Part shown: positions 10,522-21,100 of the stretch, one piece after another
Layout of the letters: each line of letters opens with the position of its first letter
Numbering within the stretch: position 1 is the stretch's first letter
NCBI GenBank assembly: GCA_028278205.1
Contig: JANQES010000091.1
Location: 40,381-104,380, forward strand
Source: Rhodothermales bacterium
Lineage (GTDB): Bacteria; Bacteroidota; Rhodothermia; Rhodothermales; Bin80
DNA length: 64,000 nucleotides
Direction of reading: 5' to 3'
Made by a program: the position numbers and the translations under genes
Notes under the pieces: generated by a model
Database searches by the model: none
What the model was told of the DNA's origin: nothing
The model's input: only the letters and a program-made list of their open reading frames with translations

Positions 10522-12639
10522 TTATTTGATCAACAACATGCGCTTCGTCATGACCTGATTGCCGGCCTCCAGGCGGTAGATGTACACACCGCTGGCCAGG
10601 CGGCTGGCATCGAAGGTCACCTGATAGGTAGCCGGCGGCTGCGTCGCATCGACGAGCGTCTCTACGAGCCGGCCCAGCATGTCGTAGACGCGGATCTTGA
10701 CGTTCTGCGTCCGCGTGATGGCGTACTCGAACGTGGTGGTCGGGTTGAACGGGTTGGGGTAGTTCTGGCCCAACGCAATCGTCGAGGGCACCTCGTCGTT
10801 GACGGCTTCGACGCCGACGGTCACCGGGTTCTGTTCGAAGGCGCCCGTAAATGGCCCGCCTTCCGGACGGAACGTCTCCTGGGGGAAGTCCCAGGAGGGC
10901 GGCCAGGAGCCGTCGGCGTTAGGCGCGATGAAGCGCGTGCGCCGTCGTCCTTCGCCGGCAGTGCCGCCCTCCGGCTCGATGAAGAACTGCCCATCGGCCC
11001 CATAGGCATACTGATACTGGATGGCGCCGTAGGTGAGCCCCCGGAAGGTCAGCGTGCCCGTGTAGATCATGTCGTTGTCATCGTCGGTGAGCTGGAAGAT
11101 CCTGGCAAACGACGCCAGATTGATCCCGTCGCCCAACGTTGGGTCATCGTCGCGTGGGGTCAGTTCGTAGCCCTGCGTGATGGCCCAGAACGGCTCGGCG
11201 ATGCGGATCGAGACGGTGTCGGAGGCCGGCTCGAAGGGATCCGACTGGTTCGCCAGGGCCGGGCTCATGTCTACCGAGAAATTGACATCGACGTTGGCGC
11301 CGTCGGGGATGATGTTGCCGTCGTAGATGTCGTTGAAGCGGAAGACCGGGAGATCCTGGAAATCGTTCTCAAGGCCTTCAAAGATGAACGTCCGGTTGGC
11401 GCCCTGGGTCGAGATAGGCTCCTCCCAGCCGCTGGGAATCACCTCAACACCGCCGAACTCTGCCCGGAAGAGCGAATCGTTCAGGTTGAGGAAGAATTTG
11501 TAGTTGCGTTCTGTCAGGGGGATGGCCGTGATCGGGATCGCCTGCTCGAAGACGGACTCGCCGGGCGCGCGTAACAGCAGACAGTCATCCGGGTTGTCGC
11601 AGTCCCATCCGTTAAAGTCGCCGCGCACTTCCAGGGTATCGCCGCGCGCGACGTCGAAGAGGCCGAGGTCTTCCAGCGGGCTCAAATCGACCGAGAAGAT
11701 GACGGCGGACGCGACGGGCTCGGTGCTCGTGGGCGGCGTGTTGCCGAGGTAGACCCATTGCAGCGTCGAGTCGTCTTCCGGAATGGTGAAGGTGCGGTTG
11801 TTTCCGCTGAGGTTTGCGTCTTCCCATCCCAGGTTGCCATCGTCGAGGACGGCGTCGTCGATGACAAACTTATAGGCCTGCTCCGTCCCAGCGGCTGAGG
11901 TAGGATAGTAGGCCACGCCGGAGTAGATGTTGTAGCCGGCCACATTGTCGTTGGTGGACTCGCGGTCCAGGACGAGGTTGGTACTGCCCCAATCGAGCAT
12001 ACTCGCGCTGCCGAGGTTGTCGCCCCGGACGCCGATGTTTTGATCGGGCGAGCTGGCGCTGGGGTCATAGCCCAACTCTTCCGAATGCGGGCCAAACATC
12101 GCCACGCGGAACCAGATGGCGATGGAGTCTTCCTTCGCCTCCCAGGGCCGCCAGTCGTAATCGCCCCGGTCTTGTTCAGCGCCCCGGTATTCACTCTGCG
12201 CCTCGAAGAAATGCACCGTGCTCAAGGGCACGCCGGTATTGGTGGTGTCGCCCGTGCCGACGGGGATTTCGGGGTTGGGATCAGCCTCCCAGCCGTTGAG
12301 CCCGGCGTCTTCGGCCTGCTGCGAGTAGAACTTGAAGACCAGATTGGTGGTGTCGGCCACTTCAAAAGTGACCCGCCAGTAGTCGCCGCCGATGTTCTCC
12401 GGCTCGATGGTGCTGACGTCGCCCCAGTCGATCATGTTGCCATCGACCAGCGTGAAGGGCGCTGTGCCGTTGCCGGCGCCGCGCACCTCAATGAAGCTGT
12501 CCGTCCTGATCGTGTCGGCGACGGTGGCGGTGTTGAGTGTGAGGGTTACCGTCCGGTTTTGGCCGTAGGCCGTCCCGGCAAGGCAGGCCGTAACCAGAAG
12601 CAGGCCCAGCCATCGGCAGTACGTGGTAGCGATTCTCAT
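10522..12639 (-). CDS. T9SS-exported protein with repeated starch-binding-like domains
   Basis: 705 residues from ATG 12639, with GGAGGA eight bases upstream deciding this start. A signal peptide (ending GTAYGQ) is followed by several beta-sandwich units of about 110-150 residues, each with patterns like VEVRG, FNGWD and a YKFFLN/YKFVID strand, as in CBM20/CBM48 and SusE/SusF-type starch-binding domains. The C-terminus (YPNPFNPTTTFEYAI, then VYDMLGRLVETLV and a final GNQVMTKRMLLIK) is a T9SS sorting domain. No catalytic motif was seen. It probably binds starch at the cell surface and presents it to the amylases, doing the work of SusE/F. Binding specificity is inferred from fold and context. 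Confidence 0.85.
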   Translation of the reverse strand: MRIATTYCRWLGLLLVTACLAGTAYGQNRTVTLTLNTATVADTIRTDSFIEVRGAGNGTAPFTLVDGNMIDWGDVSTIEPENIGGDYWRVTFEVADTTNLVFKFYSQQAEDAGLNGWEADPNPEIPVGTGDTTNTGVPLSTVHFFEAQSEYRGAEQDRGDYDWRPWEAKEDSIAIWFRVAMFGPHSEELGYDPSASSPDQNIGVRGDNLGSASMLDWGSTNLVLDRESTNDNVAGYNIYSGVAYYPTSAAGTEQAYKFVIDDAVLDDGNLGWEDANLSGNNRTFTIPEDDSTLQWVYLGNTPPTSTEPVASAVIFSVDLSPLEDLGLFDVARGDTLEVRGDFNGWDCDNPDDCLLLRAPGESVFEQAIPITAIPLTERNYKFFLNLNDSLFRAEFGGVEVIPSGWEEPISTQGANRTFIFEGLENDFQDLPVFRFNDIYDGNIIPDGANVDVNFSVDMSPALANQSDPFEPASDTVSIRIAEPFWAITQGYELTPRDDDPTLGDGINLASFARIFQLTDDDNDMIYTGTLTFRGLTYGAIQYQYAYGADGQFFIEPEGGTAGEGRRRTRFIAPNADGSWPPSWDFPQETFRPEGGPFTGAFEQNPVTVGVEAVNDEVPSTIALGQNYPNPFNPTTTFEYAITRTQNVKIRVYDMLGRLVETLVDATQPPATYQVTFDASRLASGVYIYRLEAGNQVMTKRMLLIK

Positions 12640-12999
12640 TGGAGTCTTCCTCCGTGTTGTGATGAAGTGTCGCATCAAGTCAACCATCCGATCCGAGACG
12701 CCGCCGGTCGGGTCGGGCCGTCTGCACTCAGACAGGCGCGGCGGCGTCGGTTGCGGATGGAATGAATCTATGTAAACCCGCAGGTAACGGACAAGCGTCG
12801 TCGTTGCCTCAGGGCGTCAAAGAAACCGTATCAGTAGCGCAAGGGTGTTGACGTGTAGGAAACAACCGCCCCCTTGAGGGGGCTGTCGCGCAGCGACTGG
12901 GGGGTGTAAACAAGCCGCGTTACACCCTCCGGCCCTGCGGGCCACCTCCCTCAGGGGAGGGGTTGTTTAGCCTCACCAACACAACAAAGAACACTACCT
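12640..12999. repeat. 360-bp gap holding a large palindromic repeat (12860-12968)
   Basis: No gene is visible. 12860-12968 is an inverted repeat whose arms begin AACAACCGCCCCCTTGAGGG and end CTCAGGGGAGGGGTTGTTT. The inside carries CGCGCAGCGACTGGGGGGTG and its inverted partner. It is related in style to the repeats at 6519 and 10234. The rest, next to 12639, holds the ribosome binding site of the downstream gene. Confidence 0.75.
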
Positions 13000-14061
13000 T
13001 TAAAATTGCACCGCCAGCGTAAAGCGGTTGACGCCGTCGAAGAATTCCTGATTCTCGTAGGCGTAATCGAGGGCGAAGTTGAGCGCGGCGAAATCGTAGC
13101 GCAACCCGCCGCCGAGCGAGAACGAACGCACGCTGTCGTCGAGGAACAACTCGCTGTAGCCACCCCGGACCATCAGCAAATCGCCCAACAACCCGAGTTC
13201 GGCGCCGACGTTGACGTACTGGCCGCTGTTGTTGGGGCTGAGCGCATCGACGGCGAGCGTCAGGCGGCTGCCGGCGGTCTGAAACACCTCGCCGGCCAGC
13301 CCGATGCGCATCGTCAAGGGCAGGTCGAACTGGTCGGTGCGCAGTTCGGCGCGGTTGCTCTGGTTGTTGCCCTGGTTGTTCGGATCGATATCGACGAGCA
13401 CCAGCAAATCATCCCCGGCGATCTGCATTTTAGTGCCGAAGTTCGAGATCGAAGCGCCGAGGCGGATCCCTCGAAACGGCGTGACGAAAACGGTGCCTAC
13501 GTCGAGGGCCAGCCCGGAGGCGTTGGAATTCCAGATGCGTTCGCTGATGAGCTTGGCCGTGCCGCCGATGGAAAACTTATCGGTGAGCGCGCGCCCGAAC
13601 GACAACGAAAAGGCGTACGACGCCGCGTCGAACATCTCGCCCGTGCCGTTCTGCTCGGTGACGGTGGTGACCTCCATGTCGGGCGTCCGCATGGCCGTCA
13701 CGCCCAGCCCAATCGTGCCGATGCTCGTCGGCAGCACCACGGCGACGTAGTTGAAATCGATGCCGGCCAGCCACGAGGCGTGCTCGGCGGCAAACGCCGC
13801 CTTGCCCATCTTGCCCAGCCCCGCCGGGTTCCAGTAGATCGACGTGGCGTCGTTGACCGAGGCGGTGATGGCGCCGCCCATAGCCGTCGCCCGCGCGCCG
13901 ATGGGGATGCTGAGAAACTCGGCGGCAGTGGTCCCGCCCCGCGTCACGTCGCGCGTCTCCTCCCCAAACTGAGCCGCCGCCGGGCTCGCCCAGAGCAGCA
14001 CTCCCACCAGGAGCACCCCCCCCACTCTTCCTATCGTCCTATTCGTCATAACAAACCCCAT
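13000..14061 (-). CDS. PorV/PorQ-family outer membrane beta-barrel protein
   Basis: 353 residues; ATG 14061 is used, and ATG 14049 (MTNRTIGRV) is an equal alternative. The signal peptide ends at SPAAAQ. The mature start (FLSIPIGARATAMGGAITA, then DATSIYWNPAGLG) is the signature of the PorV/PorQ (UPF0164) family. It is followed by alternating amphipathic strands and a terminal aromatic residue (FTLAVQF), as expected of a barrel. PorV binds T9SS C-terminal domains and hands cargo to the attachment machinery. Family members next to a TonB receptor may instead serve a locus-specific export or surface-docking role. It is followed by one of the T9SS cargo genes and preceded by another. Confidence 0.9.
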   Translation of the reverse strand: MGFVMTNRTIGRVGGVLLVGVLLWASPAAAQFGEETRDVTRGGTTAAEFLSIPIGARATAMGGAITASVNDATSIYWNPAGLGKMGKAAFAAEHASWLAGIDFNYVAVVLPTSIGTIGLGVTAMRTPDMEVTTVTEQNGTGEMFDAASYAFSLSFGRALTDKFSIGGTAKLISERIWNSNASGLALDVGTVFVTPFRGIRLGASISNFGTKMQIAGDDLLVLVDIDPNNQGNNQSNRAELRTDQFDLPLTMRIGLAGEVFQTAGSRLTLAVDALSPNNSGQYVNVGAELGLLGDLLMVRGGYSELFLDDSVRSFSLGGGLRYDFAALNFALDYAYENQEFFDGVNRFTLAVQF

Positions 14062-14073
14062 CGTTGTCCCTTA

Positions 14074-14100
14074 TCGGTTTTTGCGCCAGCAAAAATCGAT
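14074..14100. terminator. TTTTTGCGCCAGCAAAAA hairpin after the calcium-repeat gene
   Basis: An imperfect stem-loop with arms CGGTTTTTGC and GCAAAAATCG lies at the stop codon of the 14100-18098 gene. A near-identical hairpin (GCGAAGC loop) occurs at 39130-39154. Its A/T-rich stem could end transcription on either strand. Confidence 0.5.
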
Positions 14101-17100
14101 TATTTGATGATGGCGAAAGTCCCCGTCTTCTCGCCGAAGCCGGGCGCCTCTACGTGGTAGAGGTAAATGCCGTACGAGACCGTCAGGCCGTCTTCGCTTT
14201 CGAGGTCCCAGGTCAGCGTGCCGTTGAGCAAGTCCGCCGCTGTCAGGTTGTCGTTGGAGCCCTCGTGGAGGTCGAGCCGCCGGATCAGGCGCCCGTTGAC
14301 CGAGAAAATCCGGACGGTGCATTGCGGCGGCAGGTTGATGAACTTGATCACCCGCGGCCCCCGGCCCGTCGAGAACGGGTTCTGTGGCTCGAAGCGGTTC
14401 GTGGCGATGTAGGGGTTGGGCACCACGCGGATCCGCGCCAAAAGCGAATCGGGGTTCGACGCATCGACCTGCGGGCCGAATGCCGTGAACTCGAAAGCAT
14501 CGCTGGAGAGGAACGGCTTGCGCGTGACGATAGTCGCCACGTCGCCCTGCGTCGGATCTTGCCGGTTGGAAAAAGTAAAGTTGAGGCTGATCTGCCAGGT
14601 GATGATCGGCTGACCGCCTTCATCGCCGACTTTGTTTTCGAAGACGATGATGCGGTCGCTCTCACCCATCGCCGGCTCGGCGCTGAACGTCGCCGGGACG
14701 GTCGATTCGTCATCGACGAAGTCCGGCCCGGTCAGATCCCAGAAGGCATACTCCACCTCGACGTCGCGGGTGCCGCCGGCGCCGTCGGGCTCGACGCGGA
14801 AGACCCGGACGTTGGTAGGCCGCGACGGCAGCGTCTTGCGCCGTGTCACTTGCAATTCGATCGATTGCCCCTCACCCGGCCCGACGACGTCCACGCGGTA
14901 GTCCGCCGGATTCCGCAGCCCCTTGACGAAGCCCGCCGAGAGATACGGATCGAGCGCAATCGGATAGACGGCGTCATTATCCCACCCCGTCGCGCTGGTG
15001 TTGACCACCACGCGCGGTTCGGGGAAGAAGAACAGCTTGAAACCCAGCGGATTGCCGAAATCATCGAGCACCGGGAATTCCTGCCCCTCTCTGAACGCCT
15101 CAGACCGATCCAGCAACGTCTCGCCGCTGTCGAGATCGATCAGCGAGAAGTTCTTCGTCGTCAGCGTATCGGGCGAGACGAGGGTGCCCAGGATGAGCGT
15201 ATCCTCGAAGACGATCCGGTAGCGATTGCCGTCGTTGATCATGCGAGGATCGACGATGCTGAAGCCGATGCGGCTGCTGGTGAAGCCCTGCACGCGCGGC
15301 AGGAAACCGTTGATGGTTTCGAGCCCGGCGCCGGTGTAGCCGCCCACCGGCGCCTCCGGCGTTATCGCCACCACGTTCGGCCCGGTCTCGATGGAGCCGT
15401 CGGGCAGGCGGCGGATGCGGATGGGCGTCTCGGTCGGCGAAATGTTGGCCGAGGGCGCACCGAAATCGTACGCCGTGACGGCATAGAAATACTGAATGCC
15501 GTTGGTGACTGTCGAATCGGTGAAGACGTGCGCCAGGCCGTTGCCCGCCTCGCCCGGATCGCGCCGGTCGTTGCCCAGATCGAACTTGATGCCGTTAACG
15601 TCCACCGGATGAAACCCGCCGATGCCGTCGATCAGGTCGAACTGCGCGATGGGTTTGCGGAAGGTCAGGTTGCCGCGCCCGTCGGTGATGACCAGCGGAT
15701 CGAGAAACGCCGGGTCGGTGGATCGATAAATGCGATACCCCTCAAAGTCTCGCGAGGGCAGGCCGAGGCTGCGCAAGAACGGATCGTCGGATTCCTCAGA
15801 AGCCGAATCCCAGTAGAGCGTCACGCGGCCATCGCCCGGCACCGCCGTGACCATCGGCGTGATGGGCGCCTGGGCGAACTGGTAATCTTCGAGGTAGGCG
15901 TCGAGGGCGTTGTCGCGCGCTTCGAGGGCATCGTCCTGGGTCTGGCCCAACTGAATCGAGAGCGAGATACGCTCGGTCTGGCCGGCCTGTAGCGGAAACA
16001 GGCCGCTCGCCACGGCGAGGTCGTTGTCGCCCGGTTCGGGCTTTTCGAGGTCAAATTCACCCGGAATCAGGAAGTTGAAGAAAAAGAACCGGTCCGACTG
16101 GGTGTTGACGTTGAGGCTGAAAGCCGGGAAAAGCTGGACGTTGGTGATGCCGATCTGATCCGACTCCGAGACATCGGTGATGTCGATGTTTTTCTCGCCG
16201 GGGAAGTCGGTGCCGGTGCCCGAAGTAGGCACGCCGTCGCTGTCGCCGGGGTCGGCGCTAAAGGGCACGCCGTCGAGGCCGTTGTCGTCCTGCAGCGGGT
16301 TCCAGTCGCCGTCGTTGTCGATCCCGTCGGCGCGGCTCTCGTCGATCATCTCGTCGATGCCCTCGTCGATGCCTTCGTCGATGGCGCCGTCGCCGTCGTT
16401 GTCGAGGCCGTCGGCGTAGGCTTTGCCGACGTCTTCGGACCCGACGTCGTAAAGGATGATGTCGGTATCGGGCACGCGGTAGCGCCGGTAAGCATCGCCC
16501 GCAGCGGCATCGACCATGGCCTGCGTGACCGTCGGCGAGCCGGGCTCAGACAGGTACGGATACGCGCTCGTCGGCTGCGCGTTCGAGCCGTCGTTGTCGA
16601 TGTTATCCCTGAAAGCCAGCCCCACGTCGTCCGTATCCACGTCGATCAGATGGACGAGGAAGCCGCCGTCGAGGGCTTGCTGCACGGCGTCGTTTTGCGG
16701 ATTGGGCGGCCAGCGCCTCCACTGATCGCCCGCCACGTCGGCCACCATCTGCGCGGTGACGACGGGGCCGCCCTGCTCGCCATCGCTGTCGTTATCGATG
16801 AAATCGGCAAAGCCGACGCCGAGTTCGTTGTCGAACGGCACGTGCGTCAGGTTTTCATCGATGAGCCCGTTGCCGTTGTCGTCGATGCCGTTGGTCGCGT
16901 TCTCGCCGGCCAGAAACGTCTCCGGCACGACGGGGCTGTTGCATTCGCCGTTGTTCGTAAAACAATCATCCGCCGTCGAGCCGTCGCCGTCGTTGTCAAT
17001 CCTATCGACGGCGTTGCCCGGCGTTTCGAGGAAAGCGATGGCCGCCGCGCCCACCGGATCGGCGCCGAAGTTCTGGTCGCCGATGCCGTCTTCGTCGGTC

Positions 17101-18098
17101 ATGAAAGCCACGTCTTCGAGCAGGTCGAAGAAGATCACGTCGTCGGCGGCATCTCCCCCGACGAGGTCGGCCAGCCAGACGGCAAAACCGACTTTATCGA
17201 GATCCTCGGTGCCGTCGTTCTTGACGCCGTGGATGAGAAAGATCACGTCGTCGATGAGGATCTGGCTCCAGGCCATGATCCGGGTGTCGATGATCAGGCC
17301 GAGGCCGGCGCGCGTGGGATCGGTGGCGTCGGGCTGGTAGACGCTGCGGAAGCGGTCGTACTGGTCGTCGCCGGCTTTGTAGAAGAATTCCTGGTCGGCG
17401 TTGAAGATGTCTTTGCCGAAGAAGCCGTTCCACGACCCGACCCACCCCGGATCGCCGACGTCGTCGAGCTTATCGGGCCAGAGCGGCGGCCAGCTATCGG
17501 GTTCGTCGCTCTGCGCCACGCCCAGCTCGCTGCCGGCGGGGTTGACGTAGCCGCCAATGGGCTCGAAACTCCACGATGTGCTGCGGCCTTCCTGGTTCTG
17601 CCGGAAATCAGACACGTTGAAAATCCAGAGATCCTCGCCGACGTTGCCGCCGATGTTGGCCGGTACCTGCGCGCCCACCCAGAGCTGCGTCAGCGCCACG
17701 TAGATCCGATTGGTGTTCTTGGGCCACTCGTAGAAAAAGTCGAGCGACGCGTTGCCGGACTGCGCCGTCTGCGTCCAGTTGGTGATGGTGGCGCGGATGT
17801 TGTTGCCGTCGATGTCGTCGCGCCGTCGTTCCAGCGGATCGACGCGTTCGAGGCTGGGCACGTGGTTGCGGTCGATGACGCCCTGCGCGGTGGCGGCAGG
17901 CACGAGCCCTAGTAGCAGAATCCCGGCCAAAAGCCAGGCGCTCCCCTGGGAGAACGAGAGGGGGAAAGGGGGAAAGGGGGAAAGGGGGAAGGGGAGGGAA
18001 CGGGTTTTTTCACCCTTTCTCCCTCTCTCCCTTTCACCCTCTCTCCCTCTCACCCTCTCACCCTCTCTCCCTGTCAGAAAACTGCGCATCAGAAGCAC
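14100..18098 (-). CDS. Large secreted protein with thrombospondin-3-like calcium repeats and probable T9SS C-terminus
   Basis: 1332 residues from ATG 18098 (ATG 18089 also possible). The N-terminus is abnormal: residues about 9-50 (REGERVRGREGER, then LPFPLSPFPPFPLSF) are encoded by an inverted repeat of 8-bp words, followed by a normal hydrophobic signal segment (SAWLLAGILLLGLVPAATA). The mature protein has a domain that speaks of a WIFNVSD-type beta fold, then several D-N-D-G-D-G calcium motifs (about 395-620: IDNDGDG, IDDNGNGLIDE, LDNDGDGAIDE). Fibronectin-like segments with FEGYRIYRS come next. A C-terminal domain (VVPNPYIATN, IFSVNGRLIRRLDL, YGIYLYHV) resembles T9SS sorting domains. It sits 15 bp after the TonB receptor gene. 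I infer a surface partner of that receptor, perhaps replacing SusD. Function is not known. Confidence 0.85.
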   Translation of the reverse strand: MLLMRSFLTGREGERVRGREGERERGRKGEKTRSLPFPLSPFPPFPLSFSQGSAWLLAGILLLGLVPAATAQGVIDRNHVPSLERVDPLERRRDDIDGNNIRATITNWTQTAQSGNASLDFFYEWPKNTNRIYVALTQLWVGAQVPANIGGNVGEDLWIFNVSDFRQNQEGRSTSWSFEPIGGYVNPAGSELGVAQSDEPDSWPPLWPDKLDDVGDPGWVGSWNGFFGKDIFNADQEFFYKAGDDQYDRFRSVYQPDATDPTRAGLGLIIDTRIMAWSQILIDDVIFLIHGVKNDGTEDLDKVGFAVWLADLVGGDAADDVIFFDLLEDVAFMTDEDGIGDQNFGADPVGAAAIAFLETPGNAVDRIDNDGDGSTADDCFTNNGECNSPVVPETFLAGENATNGIDDNGNGLIDENLTHVPFDNELGVGFADFIDNDSDGEQGGPVVTAQMVADVAGDQWRRWPPNPQNDAVQQALDGGFLVHLIDVDTDDVGLAFRDNIDNDGSNAQPTSAYPYLSEPGSPTVTQAMVDAAAGDAYRRYRVPDTDIILYDVGSEDVGKAYADGLDNDGDGAIDEGIDEGIDEMIDESRADGIDNDGDWNPLQDDNGLDGVPFSADPGDSDGVPTSGTGTDFPGEKNIDITDVSESDQIGITNVQLFPAFSLNVNTQSDRFFFFNFLIPGEFDLEKPEPGDNDLAVASGLFPLQAGQTERISLSIQLGQTQDDALEARDNALDAYLEDYQFAQAPITPMVTAVPGDGRVTLYWDSASEESDDPFLRSLGLPSRDFEGYRIYRSTDPAFLDPLVITDGRGNLTFRKPIAQFDLIDGIGGFHPVDVNGIKFDLGNDRRDPGEAGNGLAHVFTDSTVTNGIQYFYAVTAYDFGAPSANISPTETPIRIRRLPDGSIETGPNVVAITPEAPVGGYTGAGLETINGFLPRVQGFTSSRIGFSIVDPRMINDGNRYRIVFEDTLILGTLVSPDTLTTKNFSLIDLDSGETLLDRSEAFREGQEFPVLDDFGNPLGFKLFFFPEPRVVVNTSATGWDNDAVYPIALDPYLSAGFVKGLRNPADYRVDVVGPGEGQSIELQVTRRKTLPSRPTNVRVFRVEPDGAGGTRDVEVEYAFWDLTGPDFVDDESTVPATFSAEPAMGESDRIIVFENKVGDEGGQPIITWQISLNFTFSNRQDPTQGDVATIVTRKPFLSSDAFEFTAFGPQVDASNPDSLLARIRVVPNPYIATNRFEPQNPFSTGRGPRVIKFINLPPQCTVRIFSVNGRLIRRLDLHEGSNDNLTAADLLNGTLTWDLESEDGLTVSYGIYLYHVEAPGFGEKTGTFAIIK
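17956..18076. repeat. Octamer inverted repeat inside a signal-peptide coding region
   Basis: The left arm (17956-18000) repeats GGGGGAAA with period 8. The right arm (18011-18076) repeats CCCTYTCW with period 8 (eight units). Both arms are translated: they encode the charged REGER-type stretch and the PFPLS stretch ahead of the hydrophobic signal core of the 14100-18098 protein. Confidence 0.9.
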
Positions 18099-18113
18099 GC
18101 TCAGAGTTAGTCG

Positions 18114-21100
18114 TTAAAACGAGAACCGCACGCCGACGTGGGCGCGACGGGGTTCCGAGAAGAAGTTGGGCTGCAGGAAAAAGCCGGGGTCCGCCGAGAT
18201 AATCGGCGCCGAGAACGTGATATCCGGCTCGCCGGTATCGCCGTAGACGTTCAGCGCGTTTTGGGCATTGAACAGGTTGAAGACCTGCACGAAAATCCTG
18301 GGGCGGAGGCGTCCGAAGGTGAACTCCTTGTAGGCGTTGACGTCCACCTGGAACGAATTGGGCTGGCGGCGTGAGTTGGTGGGGAACTCCGGCGGCACGT
18401 CGGAGCCGAAGATGGCGGCTTCGGGGAACGACGGCGTGTACGGGAAGCCGCTGCCCCAGACCGCCAGCATCGAGGCGCCCCAGCCGTTGCCGCCCACGTA
18501 AAACGAGCCGGCCACCTTGTGCCGCTGATCCCATCCCAACGGCAACAGCGTCAGACGCGGCTCCTGGTTCGACAGGCTCGCAAAAAACTCTTCGTCCGGG
18601 TTCGAATTCGATCCTTCGACGACCTGGTAGGTGTAGCTCATGTCGAAGCCCCAGTTATCCGAATACCCCTTCGACACCGTCAGCGTCACGCCGCGCGTGT
18701 TGGCGTAGTCGCGGTTGGCAAAGACGACGTACGAGACACCCGGAATCTCCGTCGTGATCAGCCGCGAGGTCGAGACCCAGCTGCGCACGTCGCGGTTGTA
18801 GGCCGTCACGTCGAAGACAAATTCGCCGATGGCCTGCTTGAGGCCGATCTCGTACATCACCGTCCGCTGCGCCGACAGGTCGGGGTTGCCGAACGGCCCG
18901 TACTGCCCCGACTCGCGCGGCACCTTGAAGCCGAAGTTATCAAAGAGTCGGTTGAGCGTCGGGATCTGGAGGAAATGCCCCCACGAAAAGTGAATCACCC
19001 CTTCTTCGGTGATCGGATAGGCCACGCCCAGACGCGGCGAAATCTGAAACTTAGCCTCGGCGTCTTCCCACCAGTACGCCTCGCGATCCGCCTGCGTGAG
19101 CTGGTTGTCATCGCGCTCTTCTTCATCGGTGATAATGCCGTCGCCGTTGAGGTCCCGGAAGCGGTTGATCTTCTTGAACGGGTTGAAGATGTTGGGGTCT
19201 TCGGGATCAGCAGGCACCTGCGCGCGCGAATCGAAATAATCGAGCCGCACCCCGGCGTTAACGATAAAGTTTTCGTACTCGATCTTGTCCTGCACGTAGG
19301 CGCTGACGGTGATCGGCTCGACGTCGTCGAAACGCTGGAAGAAGATCGACTCGCTCGGCGGAATGGCAGGCTGGTACGGCTCGACGACCTGTCCATTTTC
19401 GTCGATAGAAGGGATCAGCGCAAAACCCTCAAAAGAAAGCTGGTCGAGCCGCGCTTCGAAGCCGACTTTGAGCAGGTGATGCTGCGTAACCTGGCTCGTC
19501 AGATCGCCTTTCATGAAGTAGGAACGGGTGGTTCTATCGAGACGAAACGGATCGGTGCCGCCGCGCAAAAAGCGGTTGCCGCCCCGCAGCACCTCCTCGA
19601 AAACGCCCGGCATCACTTCGAGGGAATCAGGCGTATTCGTCAGGAAATCGTTATAGCGTGGATCGTTGAGGTCGTCGTAGAGGTAATGCTCGGCCTGGCG
19701 GAAAAAGGTGGCGACGTTCAGCGTGTAGAAGGTCGTAGCGCTGAGCAGGTGGGTAAACTTGAGCTTGAGGTCATTGCCGAAATCGAAGTCCTCACCGAGG
19801 CCGGCAGGTGCCCAGCGCCAGGCGTGGCTGAACGGCTTGCCGGTAGACTGCGAGCCGACGCTGATGAGGTTGATAAAAGCGTTGCCGGTGAGTTGGAAAC
19901 GCAGGTTGCCCTGCCAGCTAACTTTCTCGAACGTGTTCATCGGCACGAGGGACGAGTCGCCCCGGGTGCCGTCGATGTTGAAGAGGTTGGTGCCGTAGAG
20001 CCACCCGTCATTTTTGAAATAGCGTCCGAGGACGAAGAACGTCAGCCGGTCGGTGAAGAGCGGCCCGTCGAGCGAGGCGTTGAGGTTGTTGTAGTGCAGG
20101 GGTTCGATGGGCAGATACGAATAGACGTCGGCCTGGCTGTAGGGGAACCCGCCCTCGCTGGTGAATTCATCGACGTTGGTGCCCAGCAGCAACTCCTCGC
20201 CGCCGTCGCCGGGGACGATGTAGGAGCCGGTGTAGGCTTCGAACGAGCCGCCGATGCGCTCGCGCCGCCCTTCTTTGGTGACCACGTTGATCACGCCAGA
20301 CATGGCGTTGCCGTACTCGGCGTTGAACGTGCCGGAGATGACCTGCAACTCCTGAATGCCTTCGTTTTCGAGTTGGATGGCCGACGAGCCGTCGTAGGAG
20401 TCCGTCACCGGCACGCCATCGACCATGACGACGACCTCGCTGCTGCGCCCGCCGCGAATGTGCAGGCCGTTGCGGTCGGTCACGCCGGCCTGCACGTTGA
20501 GCACCTGCCCGAGTTCCTGCACCGGCAGCCGGTCGATGGTCTCGGCGGTCACGCGCGCCTCCGAACTCGTCAAATCCTTCCGCACCTTCACGGCCTCGGC
20601 GGTCACGACAATTTCTTCGCCCTCAAAAACCTCCTCGCGTAGCGAAAAGTCCACCGTCGTCGTCAAATCCACGTTGACCTGCACGCCTTCCTGACGCTGC
20701 GTGGCAAAGCCGATGAACGAGGCCACGACGGTATACACGCCGGGCCGCACGCCGATGATGACGAAGCGCCCCTCAAGATCGGTAGCCGTCCCCTGCGAGG
20801 TGCCGTCGATCAACACGTTGACGCCGGGCAACGACTCGCCGGTAGCCGCGTCGATGACGGTGCCGGCAATCTTACCGGTCGTCTGGGCCGAGGCCGGGAT
20901 TGCCAGAAACAGGCACGCAAGGATGCCGGCTATTGCATACTGCGTACTGCGTAGCGCGTACTGCGTAAATCCTCGAACAAGGCTGTCATCCCGGACCCCG
21001 ATTACTCCGTCAGTCGGCTTCGCCTCGTGTCGGGATCTCCTTCGAGCTAGCTGCTCCGTTCGGGGAGATCCTGAAACAAGTTCAGGATGACACCAACGGA

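Noticed and set aside
17956..18076. Short regular repeats considered as a CRISPR array
   Set aside because: The period is 8 bp with no spacers, and the arms are inverted copies. No cas gene is present in the window.
14100..18098. SusD assignment for the large protein after the TonB receptor
   Set aside because: No SusD-type lipobox, TPR-like helices or RagB/SusD motifs; the protein is beta-rich with calcium motifs.
18519..20642. A 707-codon plus-strand frame
   Set aside because: Antisense to the TonB receptor; no domain seen.
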